DNA of 64,000 bases. Source: Paracoccus denitrificans. GTDB lineage: Bacteria > Pseudomonadota > Alphaproteobacteria > Rhodobacterales > Rhodobacteraceae. This document shows positions 7,052 to 14,894 of the stretch, piece after piece. The stretch lies in NCBI RefSeq assembly GCF_900100045.1, contig NZ_FNEA01000024.1:1-64000 (forward strand), written 5' to 3'. Numbering within the stretch: position 1 is the first letter of the stretch; each line of letters opens with the position of its first letter. Below the pieces are notes generated by a model. The model did no database searches, had not been told where the DNA came from, and was given only the letters and a program-made list of their open reading frames with translations. The position numbers and the translations under genes were made by a program.

Positions 7052-7222
7052 TTACGCGGGCAAGAGCCGATCAGGGGCGGCCGATACCGTATCGCGTCGG
7101 CCCGCCCCGTCTGGCATGCGGTCGCATAAAACTGACAGCCCGTCATCCGATAGCCAAGCCACCCGGAGCAATTCGCCCGTTTTGATACAGCGCACCCAGG
7201 TGCCGGTTTCGAGGTTCTTCAT
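7052..7222 (-). CDS. 56-residue phage-type protein
   Basis: A short gene with AAAGGA before ATG 7222. The product begins MKNLETGTWVRCIKTGELLR and continues VAWLSDDGLSVLCDRMPDG, a small beta-rich fold that looks like a compact domain. It converges on the zinc-ribbon gene. On the opposite strand the ParB-like remnant starts at the same bases (CAT/ATG overlap), so only one of the two is likely to be in use. Function unknown. Confidence 0.5.
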   Translation of the reverse strand: MKNLETGTWVRCIKTGELLRVAWLSDDGLSVLCDRMPDGAGRRDTVSAAPDRLLPA

Positions 7223-7550
7223 GGCAGATCCTTTCGCTCATCCCCGACCAGATGGCCGGCGCCACCACCATGGGGCTGGCGGTGAGAAAGCCACATGCAC
7301 CGCCCGGCGGAAGGAGGCCTACGAGGCGCTGCACCCGGAGACGCGGCATGGTGTGGCGGGCGCTGTAGCAAAGCACGGAGGTGCAGATGCAAAGTCTGCG
7401 TCTGCATCGTTCGCCGACGACCAAGCGTCGAAAACGGGACAGGCCAAGCGCCACAGCCTATGCTTGTCGATGAAACGACATGTCATCGAGAACCGCTTTG
7501 ATGAAGATACCCACGAGCGCTGCAAAGCCGAACGTGATAGCACCCGATAG
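7221..7550 (+). pseudogene. Remnant of a ParB-like protein
   Basis: The frame encodes ARRKEAYEALHPETRHGVAG and then AVAKHGGADAKSASASFADD, a linker and segment characteristic of ParB-like proteins of prophages and plasmids, which normally follows the ParB nuclease fold and leads into a helix-turn-helix. Here the ParB domain is missing upstream. After ASKTGQ (about position 7445) the sequence stops matching, and the frame runs out over a gene on the other strand. Only about 60 recognisable residues remain, so it is a decayed fragment. Confidence 0.45.
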
Positions 7551-7775
7551 ACCGCCTCCGACATGGTTCGGCTCAAGTTCCAGGAATGACGCAACCGCTG
7601 GAAGGCGAAGGAGATAGTCTGCGGGGTAGGTCCACAGCCACGCGATACCGCCGGTTATGTCAGAGATTGAAAGCCCTGGTTCGCAGTTGAATCCCGACCA
7701 CCCGGCTTCTGGCCATGCGAACCGGGACTGCCCGAAGGCCGCTTCTGAGGTCTTGGCGCATTCTGCCCACTGCAT
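7458..7775 (-). CDS. Small membrane protein of the element
   Basis: A 105-residue protein starting at ATG 7775 with GAGG eight bases upstream. One clear membrane segment lies at about residues 75-95 (GLSGAITFGFAALVGIFIKAV). An amphipathic stretch (LWTYPADYLLRLPAVASF) comes before it, and the C-terminal tail is short. Size and layout could fit a holin or an exclusion protein, but no family is recognised. It overlaps the 3' end of the ParB-like remnant on the other strand. Confidence 0.5.
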   Translation of the reverse strand: MQWAECAKTSEAAFGQSRFAWPEAGWSGFNCEPGLSISDITGGIAWLWTYPADYLLRLPAVASFLELEPNHVGGGLSGAITFGFAALVGIFIKAVLDDMSFHRQA

Positions 7776-7848
7776 GGTTATGCCTCGCCGTTGATAGCCG
7801 CTCTCGGGCTGCTGCTTTCAATCCTGTCTCGGGCCGGACTCCTAGAGG

Positions 7849-8034
7849 CTAGGGCAATCCGCGTCTTTCTTCCAAGTATATGCGTATCATTTCCGGGCGT
7901 GAGGGCGCCGGGTCCAGTTTTGTGCGTTCTGCATCAAGCCACGCTAGGAGAGCGGGTTGCAGGCGGACCCCGACAAGCGTCCCGGTTTCGGGTGGGCGGC
8001 GGCGTTTCGTGTTATCATGAGTTGACGCATTCAT
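7849..8034 (-). CDS. Ribbon-helix-helix (CopG/Arc-type) protein
   Basis: A 61-residue protein whose segment GTLVGVRLQPALLAWLDAER, followed by SRPEMIRIYLEERRG, is a ribbon-helix-helix DNA-binding fold: a beta strand (VGVRL) and two helices with a Ser-Arg-Pro turn. It is transcribed away from the three-gene operon at 8124. The intergenic space holds palindromes that it could bind, so an autoregulated divergent switch is likely. It could also be an antitoxin, but no toxin-like partner is adjacent. Confidence 0.65.
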   Translation of the reverse strand: MNASTHDNTKRRRPPETGTLVGVRLQPALLAWLDAERTKLDPAPSRPEMIRIYLEERRGLP

Positions 8035-8050
8035 GATCCGGTGTTAACAC
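8014..8050. promoter_or_regulatory. Divergent control region with palindromes
   Basis: ATCATGA (8014-8020) and TCATGAT (8031-8037) form a perfect inverted repeat over the start of the RHH gene. GTGTTAACAC at 8041-8050 is a second perfect palindrome. TTGACG (8022-8027), 17 bases before TAACAC (8045-8050), is a plausible sigma-70 promoter for the rightward operon. RHH dimers bind such repeats. Confidence 0.5.
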
Positions 8051-8123
8051 GAAAGCGGGCCGGGCGGAAGTCCTACGTTCCACCCGGCCCTGACCGAAAC
8101 CCTGATCTATGGAGGATCAGCGA

Positions 8124-8345
8124 ATGGCTAACCATTGCCATAACACAGGCGTATTGCCTGCCGCCAGCCTTGCCAAAGTTCCCGACGCAGAGCGAAAGCT
8201 GATCGCTGAAAAGCTACGCCTCGCTCTGGATGAAATCGAAACCGGCAGGGGCGACTATCAGTCCGTCCGCAACGCCGTTGCCTTCCAGCGCGAGGCGCTT
8301 CTGATCGGCCATCGCCGACTTGACCGCATGGAGGGCGTGGCATGA
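8124..8345 (+). CDS. Small phage-type protein, first gene of an overlapping trio
   Basis: A 73-residue protein. ATG 8124 is chosen because GGAGGA lies at 8111-8116; the upstream ATG 8109 would be within that site. The product has a helix-rich region (DAERKLIAEKLRLALDEIET) and no known motif. Its stop codon overlaps the next start as ATGA at 8342-8345. Confidence 0.6.
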   Translation: MANHCHNTGVLPAASLAKVPDAERKLIAEKLRLALDEIETGRGDYQSVRNAVAFQREALLIGHRRLDRMEGVA

Positions 8346-8491
8346 CCCGGAGTGAGAAAGACCGCATCGCCCAGGCAATCGCCCGGATCGAGGGTTACAT
8401 TGCCATCGTGGCGGCGCAGGGCGTTCCCCTGCCGATCCTCGGCCTGGAACTCGCTGCAAGCGACCTTCGTCGGATCGGGGGTGCGGCATGA
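8342..8491 (+). CDS. 49-residue protein, second gene of the trio
   Basis: A short gene linked on both sides by ATGA overlaps, with the 73-residue gene before it and the HTH gene after it. The product (MTRSEKDRIAQAIARIEGYI..., then LGLELAASDLRRIGGAA) is a pair of amphipathic helices. The double overlap is strong evidence that it is translated despite its length. Function unknown. Confidence 0.6.
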   Translation: MTRSEKDRIAQAIARIEGYIAIVAAQGVPLPILGLELAASDLRRIGGAA

Positions 8492-8955
8492 CCTATGCGG
8501 AACAAGTGAAAGCCGAGGTCGCGGCGCGCTATGGCGTTCCGGTTCTCTGCGACGTGCATATCATCCCGCGTGGGATTTCCAGCTTCGATCCTATGGCGTC
8601 GAGGAACTTCAAGGCGATCCGTGATGCTCAGATTGCCGCCATTCGCCGCAGCCAACGGCTACGGGTGGCCGAGCGGCAGGAGGGAAAGCGGCAGAAGGCG
8701 AAGCAGCCCCGCCCGCCTCGGGTGAACCCGAAGCTGCTGGCCGATATGATCAAGTGCGAGGTTGCCCTGCGTGGGGATATGGATGCGCTGTCTCGCGCGG
8801 TCCTGTCCCTGCGCTGCGAGGGCAAGACCCATCGGCAGATCGCCGCGGAAACTGGTCGGGCCGTGAGCCAAGTGCATGGCATCCTCAAGCGCGCAATCCA
8901 GAAGGGGGTTGCTTGCGAAGCCATCGCGAGCGACTGCGGTGTGCATGGCCGCTGA
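8488..8955 (+). CDS. Phage-type HTH protein, third gene of the trio
   Basis: A 155-residue protein. The C-terminal third carries a helix-turn-helix (GKTHRQIAAETGRAVSQVHG, then ILKRAIQKG) of the kind seen in phage regulators and small terminase subunits. The middle is strongly basic (RLRVAERQEGKRQKAKQ), consistent with DNA binding. It is coupled to the 49-residue gene by ATGA. It could be a late regulator; no terminase large subunit is present to suggest packaging. Confidence 0.6.
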   Translation: MTYAEQVKAEVAARYGVPVLCDVHIIPRGISSFDPMASRNFKAIRDAQIAAIRRSQRLRVAERQEGKRQKAKQPRPPRVNPKLLADMIKCEVALRGDMDALSRAVLSLRCEGKTHRQIAAETGRAVSQVHGILKRAIQKGVACEAIASDCGVHGR

Positions 8956-9000
8956 CTTCTTGGCCCGCCCCGGAAGGGGGTGAGCGCATTGGCCGACGCG

Positions 9001-9028
9001 AGCCCTCGCATCATGCGGGGGCTTTCGC
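9001..9028 (+). terminator. Terminator after the three-gene operon
   Basis: AGCCCTCGC and GCGGGGGCT flank a five-base loop at 9001-9023 and are followed by TTTCG. It lies 45 bases after the stop of the HTH gene. Confidence 0.55.
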
Positions 9029-9124
9029 ATGGAGGCGAAGGGTGCCGTATCGGCCGTATGGGTGCCGCCGCGGCCTTGCCGTCCGATGCCTTCCATCCCT
9101 GCTACATCCGCTACTTCCGCGGCA

Positions 9125-9235
9125 AAATCGCAACCGAATAGCAGCACGTTGCGATTTCTGGCCGTCGCGAAAACCCAGCCAGAGAGCCCTTTCTGACGAC
9201 CCGAGGGCCGAGAATCGCGGAATAGCGAAAATCGC
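9125..9235. repeat. Second GCGATT motif cluster
   Basis: Four copies of GCGATT/AATCGC occur at about 9125, 9147, 9211 and 9231, with a related TCGCGAAAA between them. The motif is the same as the dense cluster at 1095-1290. These copies end directly in front of an AGGAGG site. Confidence 0.45.
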
Positions 9236-9245
9236 AGGAGGACGC

Positions 9246-9404
9246 ATGTCGGCCGCTACCGCTTTTTTTCAGTCACCCTACCTGTGTCCAAGATGGACGC
9301 GATGGGCGGCCGGGCAGATCGAAAGCAGCCGCCACCGGGCAACCGTCCTGGTGCGCTCACGGCCCGGCGACAGATCGCGCGGGCGGGGCAGAGGCTGGCT
9401 CTAA
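9246..9404 (+). CDS. Possible truncated or frameshifted gene start
   Basis: An excellent AGGAGG (9236-9241) stands four bases before ATG 9246. The frame encodes only 52 arginine-rich residues (MSAATAFFQSPYL...). A run of seven T lies at codons 7-8. If one more T were present, the frame would continue for about 75 residues. It may be the remnant 5' end of a larger gene that was deleted when the element decayed. There is nothing else coding up to the tRNA. Confidence 0.25.
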   Translation: MSAATAFFQSPYLCPRWTRWAAGQIESSRHRATVLVRSRPGDRSRGRGRGWL

Positions 9405-9549
9405 TCCATCCCAGGGCGTGGCCCATCCGCATCACTCACGACCGCAATCGGCAGCAGCCAACCGCGCGCCATTAAGGGGGCTTAAGGGTGGTCTGGATAA
9501 TTCATCATGCGCTTAACTACATGAAAAAATTATGTTTTTCTGGAAATAT

Positions 9550-9635
9550 TGGTGCGGGCGGCGGGACTCGAACCCGCACAGGCTTGCGCCCCAGGGAGTT
9601 TAAGTCCCATGCGTCTACCATTCCGCCACGCCCGC
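9550..9635 (-). tRNA. tRNA-Leu (anticodon UAA)
   Basis: The minus strand gives GCGGGCG as the 5' acceptor strand, complementary to CGCCCGC before A-CCA, with the CCA encoded. The anticodon loop is CTTAAAC, so the anticodon is UAA. The long variable arm and the T arm (GGGTTCGAGTCCC) are class II leucine features; total length is 86 bases. The prophage-like element begins immediately past its 3' end, so this gene is very probably the attachment site. Confidence 0.95.
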
Positions 9636-9719
9636 GCCGGGATTGGCTAGCGGGCGGGACGGAGATTGGCAAGCCTCAGTCGCCGCCCCCGTCGCTCGCC
9701 GCCCCCGTCGCCGGGCCTG

Positions 9720-10640
9720 TCAATAGCTGTGCGTCGGTCGGTCGAAGACCTTGCGCCCCATCAGCGAGCCGACCAGATCGACCATCAGCTTGGCGGTGCG
9801 GCCCCGCTCGTCCAGGAACGGGTTCAGTTCGACCAGGTCGAGCGAGGTCATCAGGCCGCTTTCGTGCAGAAGCTCGCAAACCAGATGCGCCTCGCGGAAG
9901 GTGGTGCCGCCGGGGACGGTGGTGCCGACGGCGGGCGCGATCGAGGGGTCGAGGAAATCCACGTCCAGCGACACATGCAGCATGCCGTTCTCGGCCTGCA
10001 CGCGATCAAGGAATTCGCGCAGCGGTGCGACGATGCCGCGTTCGTCCAGCACGCGCATGTCGTTCACGATGATTTCGGTTTCGCGCAGCGCGGCGGATTC
10101 GGCGCTGTCCACGCTGCGGATGCCGAACATGCAGATGTTCCTGCCCGGGATCGGGGCCGGGAAGGCGGGAAACGGGTCGAAGCCCGCCCGCCCCGAGGCA
10201 TAGGCCAGCGGCGTGCCGTGCAGGTTGCCCGAGGTGGTGGTCTCGACGGTGTGGAAATCGCTATGCGCGTCCAGCCACAGCACGAATTGCGGCCGTCCCG
10301 CCGCCCGGGCATGCGCGGCCACACCGGCCAGGGAGCCAAGCGCCAGCGCATGATCGCCGCCCAGAAAGATCGGCATGCCCTCTTCCATCGCCGAGCAGCC
10401 GGAGGCCCGCAGCGCCTCGGTCCAGGCGATGATCTCGGGCAGGTGATGCACGGCCGGATTGGCGCAGGCCTGGCCTCGGCCCGGGGCGGGGCTAAGATCG
10501 CCGCGATCCTCGACCGTATGGCCCAGATCGATCAGGGTCGAGGCCAGTCCGGCCACGCGATAGGCGGCGGGGCCCATCAGGCAGCCGGGCCGCCGTTGCC
10601 CCTCGTCCACCGGGGCGCCGATCAGGATGCAATGGGTCAT
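9720..10640 (-). CDS. Arginase
   Basis: Hydrolyses L-arginine to ornithine and urea in the cytoplasm. The 306-residue protein has the manganese-binding motifs of the ureohydrolase family: GGDHAL, DAHSDFH, and DVDFLDPSIAP, with LVELNPFLDE near the C terminus. ATG 10640 follows AAGGAG; the open frame extends far upstream in antisense to the TonB receptor gene, but that part is not coding. It feeds ornithine and nitrogen metabolism and sits in a window also rich in arginine biosynthesis genes (argD, argF, argH). It is probably transcribed alone. Confidence 0.93.
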   Translation of the reverse strand: MTHCILIGAPVDEGQRRPGCLMGPAAYRVAGLASTLIDLGHTVEDRGDLSPAPGRGQACANPAVHHLPEIIAWTEALRASGCSAMEEGMPIFLGGDHALALGSLAGVAAHARAAGRPQFVLWLDAHSDFHTVETTTSGNLHGTPLAYASGRAGFDPFPAFPAPIPGRNICMFGIRSVDSAESAALRETEIIVNDMRVLDERGIVAPLREFLDRVQAENGMLHVSLDVDFLDPSIAPAVGTTVPGGTTFREAHLVCELLHESGLMTSLDLVELNPFLDERGRTAKLMVDLVGSLMGRKVFDRPTHSY

Positions 10641-10678
10641 GCGCGCTCCTTCCTGTCTCCTGCCCTTGAAAAGAACAT

Positions 10679-10707
10679 GCCCGGCTGCGGAAAGTCCACA
10701 GCCGGGC
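10679..10707 (-). terminator. Hairpin after the TonB receptor gene
   Basis: GCCCGGCTG and CAGCCGGGC form a perfect nine-pair stem with an 11-base loop, 26 bases past the receptor stop codon. No T run follows. Confidence 0.5.
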
Positions 10708-10732
10708 AGGCAGATGTTCAGGAAAAGGGCGC

Positions 10733-12874
10733 TTAGAAACTCGCCGTCAGGCCCAGCCAGAGGCGACGACCCTCCTGGACCGTGTTGAAATCGGTCTCGA
10801 GAACCTCTTCGTTGAAGACGTTGTAGACGGCGGCGTTGAGGGTCGCCATCTCGTTGATCCGATAGTTCGCGCCGATATCGACGGTCGTGTAGGGCGAGTA
10901 TTTGCGCCCGGTCTGGCCGTTGATCTCGACTTCGCGACCGTTGCTGCCGATACGCAGGCCCGAGGCGATTTCCGAACCATGGTAATTGGCCGAGAGCCAA
11001 GTATCCAGCCCTTCGACCGGGGTCATCCAGTCGAAACGCAGGCTGGCCATATGCTCGGGGGTGCGCGCCAGCGGGAAGCCCGCGAATTCGCCGGTCTTCT
11101 GCTCGGATTTCGTATAGGTATAGGACGCACGCGCAGACAGCGTCGAGGTGATGTCCCAATCGCCGGCCAGTTCCAGGCCGCTGATCTCGGCTTTGTCGAC
11201 GTTGAAGTTCTGGATGATGCGGCGGTAATACAGCTCGCCGTCCGAGCCCAGATATTGGGGACCGTCCGTCCAGTATTCGTGTTCGTCGATCACCCCGTCG
11301 CCGTCGGTGTCCCGGCCAACGCTTTTTTGCTGCAGCTTGTTGTCGAACTTCGTGTGGAAGGCCGTGGCGCTGAGAGTGAAGGTGTCGGCCTCATAGACCG
11401 TGGACAGCTCGAAGTTCAGGGTTTCTTCCGGCTTCAGGTCCGGATTGCCCAGGATCACGGCGCAGGAGGGCGGCGTGTTGCTGGCGCAGCCCGCGCCGCC
11501 GCTGGTATAGGCGTAGCCCGGGATGATCGAACGTAGTTCGGGCGTCTTGTAGCCGGTCGAGATGCCGCCCTTCACGGTCAGGTTCGGCGTGGCGTTCCAG
11601 ACCCCGTAGATGCGGGGCGCGACATGGCCGCCGTAGAATTCGTTATCGGTATAGCGCACGCCCAGGGTCAGGGCGAAATCGTCGCGCAGGCGCCATTCGT
11701 CCTCGACATAAAGCGACCATTCATCGCCTTGGAACTTTTCGTCGCGGGGCTCTTCGCCCGGTGCCACGGCGCCGGGGTTCTGGTCGAAGATCTCGGTGCG
11801 CAGGAACTGGCCGCCCACGGTCAGCCTGTGCTCGCCGTTCCAGGACAGGGTCCGGGTCGCCTTGCCGTCCAGAACCGAGTTGCGCACTTCGGGCGAGCGC
11901 AGGTTCTCGACGAATTCGGCGCCGGCTGCGGTGCGGCTGTAGGAGGTGCGTTCGCCGGTTTCCTGCGAGAAGCTGAGCTCGGTATCCAGATCCGCAAAGC
12001 TGCCCTTGTGGGTCAGCGACCAGTGGTCGCGGTCATGGTCGCGATAGCCCAGATCGCCATAATCCTCGGCGGTGATCTGGGTGCGGCCGGCCTCCAGCAG
12101 CACCTGGTTCTGGTCATCCACATGCCAGGTCAGCCGTGCGCCCAGGTCGTAGTCGTCCGAGCCGCCGGGCCCGCCGGAAATCGACGAGGCGTCCTGGTCG
12201 AACTTGCGACCCCACACCTGCAGACCAAGCGTATTGGCGATCAGCGGACCCGAGGCGTAGAACGAAGTCTGCCGGCTGTTCTCGAAGCCTTCCTCGTCCT
12301 GGATCACGGTCTCGACCGAAACCGAGCCGGTCCAGCTGTCGGCGACCGGCTTGGTGATGATGTTGATCACCCCGCCCATGGCATCCGAGCCGTAAAGCGA
12401 GGACATCGGCCCGCGCACGACCTCGATGCGGTCGATGGCGGCGATCGGAGGGATGAAGCTCTGCTCATAGCCGGCATTGCCGTTGGTGCGCGAATCGCGG
12501 GTGCTCTGGCGCTTTCCGTCCACAAGGATCAGGGTGTATTGCCCCGGCAGGCCGCGGATGAAGATGTCCGCTTCATTGGCGGTGCCGGTCGTGACGACGC
12601 CCTGAACCTCTTTCAGCGCATCGGTCAGGCTGGTGAAGTTGCCCTTTTGCAGTTCCTCGGCAGTGATGACCGAGATGCTGGCGGGCGCTTCCTTGATGTT
12701 CTGCTCGAAACCTGCGGCGGTGATGACGATGTTGTCCAGGACGACGACATCGGCATTTTCCTCTTGCGCCAGGGCCATCGCAGGCGCGCAAAGCGCCGTC
12801 AGCGACAGCAGGGCTGCGCGCAGGTTGCGATTGGCTCGCAGGCGGGCAGGGGGATGGGATGGAAAGGACGGCAT
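10733..12874 (-). CDS. TonB-dependent outer-membrane receptor, FepA/CirA type
   Basis: A 713-residue outer-membrane transporter with a signal peptide (ALLSLTALCAPAMALAQ), a TonB box region (VVLDNIVITAAG), and a plug domain with PASISVITAEEL, DIFIRGLPGQYTLILVDGKR and SLYGSDAMGGVINIIT. A 22-strand barrel ends in the terminal F required for assembly. The plug most resembles catecholate siderophore and colicin receptors (FepA, CirA, IrgA); the substrate is inferred only. ATG 12874 is preferred to GTG 12880 because GAGAGG is properly spaced. One external loop carries an EF-hand-like sequence, and another a likely disulfide (GCASNTPPSCAV). No obvious iron-responsive operator was identified upstream. 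Confidence 0.9.
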   Translation of the reverse strand: MPSFPSHPPARLRANRNLRAALLSLTALCAPAMALAQEENADVVVLDNIVITAAGFEQNIKEAPASISVITAEELQKGNFTSLTDALKEVQGVVTTGTANEADIFIRGLPGQYTLILVDGKRQSTRDSRTNGNAGYEQSFIPPIAAIDRIEVVRGPMSSLYGSDAMGGVINIITKPVADSWTGSVSVETVIQDEEGFENSRQTSFYASGPLIANTLGLQVWGRKFDQDASSISGGPGGSDDYDLGARLTWHVDDQNQVLLEAGRTQITAEDYGDLGYRDHDRDHWSLTHKGSFADLDTELSFSQETGERTSYSRTAAGAEFVENLRSPEVRNSVLDGKATRTLSWNGEHRLTVGGQFLRTEIFDQNPGAVAPGEEPRDEKFQGDEWSLYVEDEWRLRDDFALTLGVRYTDNEFYGGHVAPRIYGVWNATPNLTVKGGISTGYKTPELRSIIPGYAYTSGGAGCASNTPPSCAVILGNPDLKPEETLNFELSTVYEADTFTLSATAFHTKFDNKLQQKSVGRDTDGDGVIDEHEYWTDGPQYLGSDGELYYRRIIQNFNVDKAEISGLELAGDWDITSTLSARASYTYTKSEQKTGEFAGFPLARTPEHMASLRFDWMTPVEGLDTWLSANYHGSEIASGLRIGSNGREVEINGQTGRKYSPYTTVDIGANYRINEMATLNAAVYNVFNEEVLETDFNTVQEGRRLWLGLTASF

Positions 12875-13012
12875 CGTCACCTCTCGACAACAGGAACAGG
12901 TTTTTGCCTGGGCCGAGAGGGCGAGAGAGGGAGTGCCAAGACCTGGGTAGCTGCCGGCGATTAACCAGCCTCTCTTTCGCGGGACAAGGGATCATCCCGT
13001 TTGGGAAGGGTT

Positions 13013-13032
13013 CTGTGGCACGAATGCCACAG
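13013..13032. promoter_or_regulatory. Hairpin between metG and the TonB receptor
   Basis: CTGTGGCA-CGAA-TGCCACAG is a perfect eight-pair stem with a four-base loop, 35 bases past the metG stop and about 140 bases upstream of the receptor start. It may end metG transcription, although no T run follows, or be an operator of the receptor gene. Confidence 0.45.
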
Positions 13033-13067
13033 GATCGCGTCATTTTGCCGCAGGGCGTGGGTCGGGG

Positions 13068-14786
13068 TCAGCCGCGGATGCCCTTGAAGCGGTCCTGCCA
13101 TTCGTCGCGGCTTTCGTCGCTGATCTTGGCGAAAAGCACCTCGGGCACGGTAAAGGCATGGCCGGCGGGCAGGGCCTCCAGCGCCGCGCGGACATCGTCG
13201 GGCCAGTCGCGGTTCTCGGTCTGCATCGCCGCCAGCATCGCATCCGCCGCGAAGGGGATGAAGGGCGCGGACAAAACCGCGTAAAGCCGGATCAGGTTCA
13301 GCCCCAGCCGGACCTGCATCGCCGCCTTGTCCGGGTCGGTCTTGAAGGTCGACCAGGGTGCTGCCGATTGCAGGTATTCGTTGCCAAGCACCCAGATCGC
13401 GCGCAACTCCGCCGCCGATTTGCGGACCTCGACATGGTCCATGAAGCCTTCATAGGCGCGGATGCGGGTGGTCAGCGCCTGGATCAGCGCCTCTTCCTCG
13501 GGGCCGTAGCTGCCGCCCTGGGGGATCGTCTCGCCGAACTTGCTGCGGCAGAACTTGGTGATCCGGCTGACAAAGTTGCCCAGCACGTCCGCCAGGTCCT
13601 TGTTCACGGATTGCTGGAAATTGTCCCAGGTGAACTCGCTGTCGCCCGATTCGGGGGCGTGGGACAGAAGCCACCAGCGCCAGTAATCGGCGGGCAGGAT
13701 CGACAGCGCCTGATCCATGAACACGCCGCGTCCCTGGCTGGTCGAGAACTGGCCGCCGTCATAGGTCAGGTAATTGAAGCTCTTGATGTAGTCGACCAGC
13801 TTCCACGGCTCGCCCGAGCCGATGATCGTCGCCGGGAAGGACAGCGTGTGGAAGGGCACGTTGTCCTTGCCCATGAACTGGGTATAGGTCACGTCCTCGG
13901 CGCCCTCGTCCAGGCGCCACCAGCGGCGCCAGGCGCTGTCGGGCTCGCCGCGCTTGTCGGCGCCCTCGGCGGTGGCGGCGATATATTCGATGGGCGCGTC
14001 GAACCAGACGTAGAAGACCTTGCCCTCCATCCCCGGCCAGGGCTTGTCGCCCTTTTTCACCGGGATGCCCCAGTCGAGGTCGCGGGTGATGCCGCGATCC
14101 TGCAAGCCGTCGCCGTCGTTCAGCCATTTCCTGGCGATCGACGTGGTCAGGATCGGCCAGTCGGTCTTGCTGTCGATCCAGGCGGCGATCCGGTCCTTCA
14201 GCGAGCGCTGGCGCAGGTAGAGGTGCTTGGTCGCCCGCACTTCCAGATTGGTCGAGCCGGAAATGGCCGAGCGCGGCTCGATCAGGTCGGTCGGGTCCAA
14301 CTGCTTGGTGCAGTTCTCGCACTGGTCGCCGCGCGCCTTGTCATAGCCGCAATTGGGACAGGTGCCCTCGATATAGCGGTCGGGCAGGAAGCGGCCGTCG
14401 TCGATGGAATAGACCTGCCGCTCCTCGACCTCGGCGATATAGCCGTTCTCGTCCAGCTTGCCGGCGAAATGCTGGGTCAGCACATGGTTGCGCTCGCTGG
14501 AAGAGCGGCCGAAATGATCGAAGGAAAGGCCGAAATTGCGCGCGATTTCCGCCTGGACCTCATGCATCTCGGCGCAATAGACGGCTATCGGCTTGCCGGC
14601 CTTGGCGGCGGCAAGCTCGGCGGGGGTGCCGTGTTCGTCGGTTGCGCAGATGAACATCACCTCATTGTCGCGACCCCGCAGATACCGGGCGTAAAGGTCC
14701 GCCGGAAGCTGCGAGCCGACAAGATTGCCGAGATGCTTGATCCCGTTGATATAGGGGATCGCCGAGGTGATGAGATGCCGCGCCAT
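13068..14786 (-). CDS. metG: Methionyl-tRNA synthetase
   Basis: Charges tRNA-Met with methionine. The 572-residue enzyme begins MARHLITSAIPYINGIKHLG, with the class I HIGH-type motif as HLGN. It has a zinc knuckle (CPNCGYDKARGDQCENC) at about residues 143-159, and a KMSKS-equivalent region at FSTSQGRGVF. It lacks the C-terminal dimerisation/tRNA-binding extension of the E. coli enzyme, as is normal for this subtype. ATG 14786 is chosen because it opens with the conserved N terminus; the upstream extension is not. It is the third gene of the leftward operon gcrA-Nudix-metG. Confidence 0.96.
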   Translation of the reverse strand: MARHLITSAIPYINGIKHLGNLVGSQLPADLYARYLRGRDNEVMFICATDEHGTPAELAAAKAGKPIAVYCAEMHEVQAEIARNFGLSFDHFGRSSSERNHVLTQHFAGKLDENGYIAEVEERQVYSIDDGRFLPDRYIEGTCPNCGYDKARGDQCENCTKQLDPTDLIEPRSAISGSTNLEVRATKHLYLRQRSLKDRIAAWIDSKTDWPILTTSIARKWLNDGDGLQDRGITRDLDWGIPVKKGDKPWPGMEGKVFYVWFDAPIEYIAATAEGADKRGEPDSAWRRWWRLDEGAEDVTYTQFMGKDNVPFHTLSFPATIIGSGEPWKLVDYIKSFNYLTYDGGQFSTSQGRGVFMDQALSILPADYWRWWLLSHAPESGDSEFTWDNFQQSVNKDLADVLGNFVSRITKFCRSKFGETIPQGGSYGPEEEALIQALTTRIRAYEGFMDHVEVRKSAAELRAIWVLGNEYLQSAAPWSTFKTDPDKAAMQVRLGLNLIRLYAVLSAPFIPFAADAMLAAMQTENRDWPDDVRAALEALPAGHAFTVPEVLFAKISDESRDEWQDRFKGIRG

Positions 14787-14894
14787 GTTCGGATCCTGTT
14801 GGGTTTCTTGCGCTTCTTTATCCAGCACGGGCGGCGAAGGCCAGCGGTTCGGGCGGTTTTCGCCGCGCCCCGGACGCGCCACCCGACCAGAGGA

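Noticed and set aside
10641..11159. N-terminal extension of the arginase frame
   Set aside because: The upstream part lies antisense to the TonB receptor; the start at 10640 has AAGGAG and a proper family N terminus.
11624..12964. A 446-residue open frame on the plus strand opposite the TonB receptor
   Set aside because: It is antisense to a clearly recognisable receptor, has no recognisable domain and arises from the high GC content.
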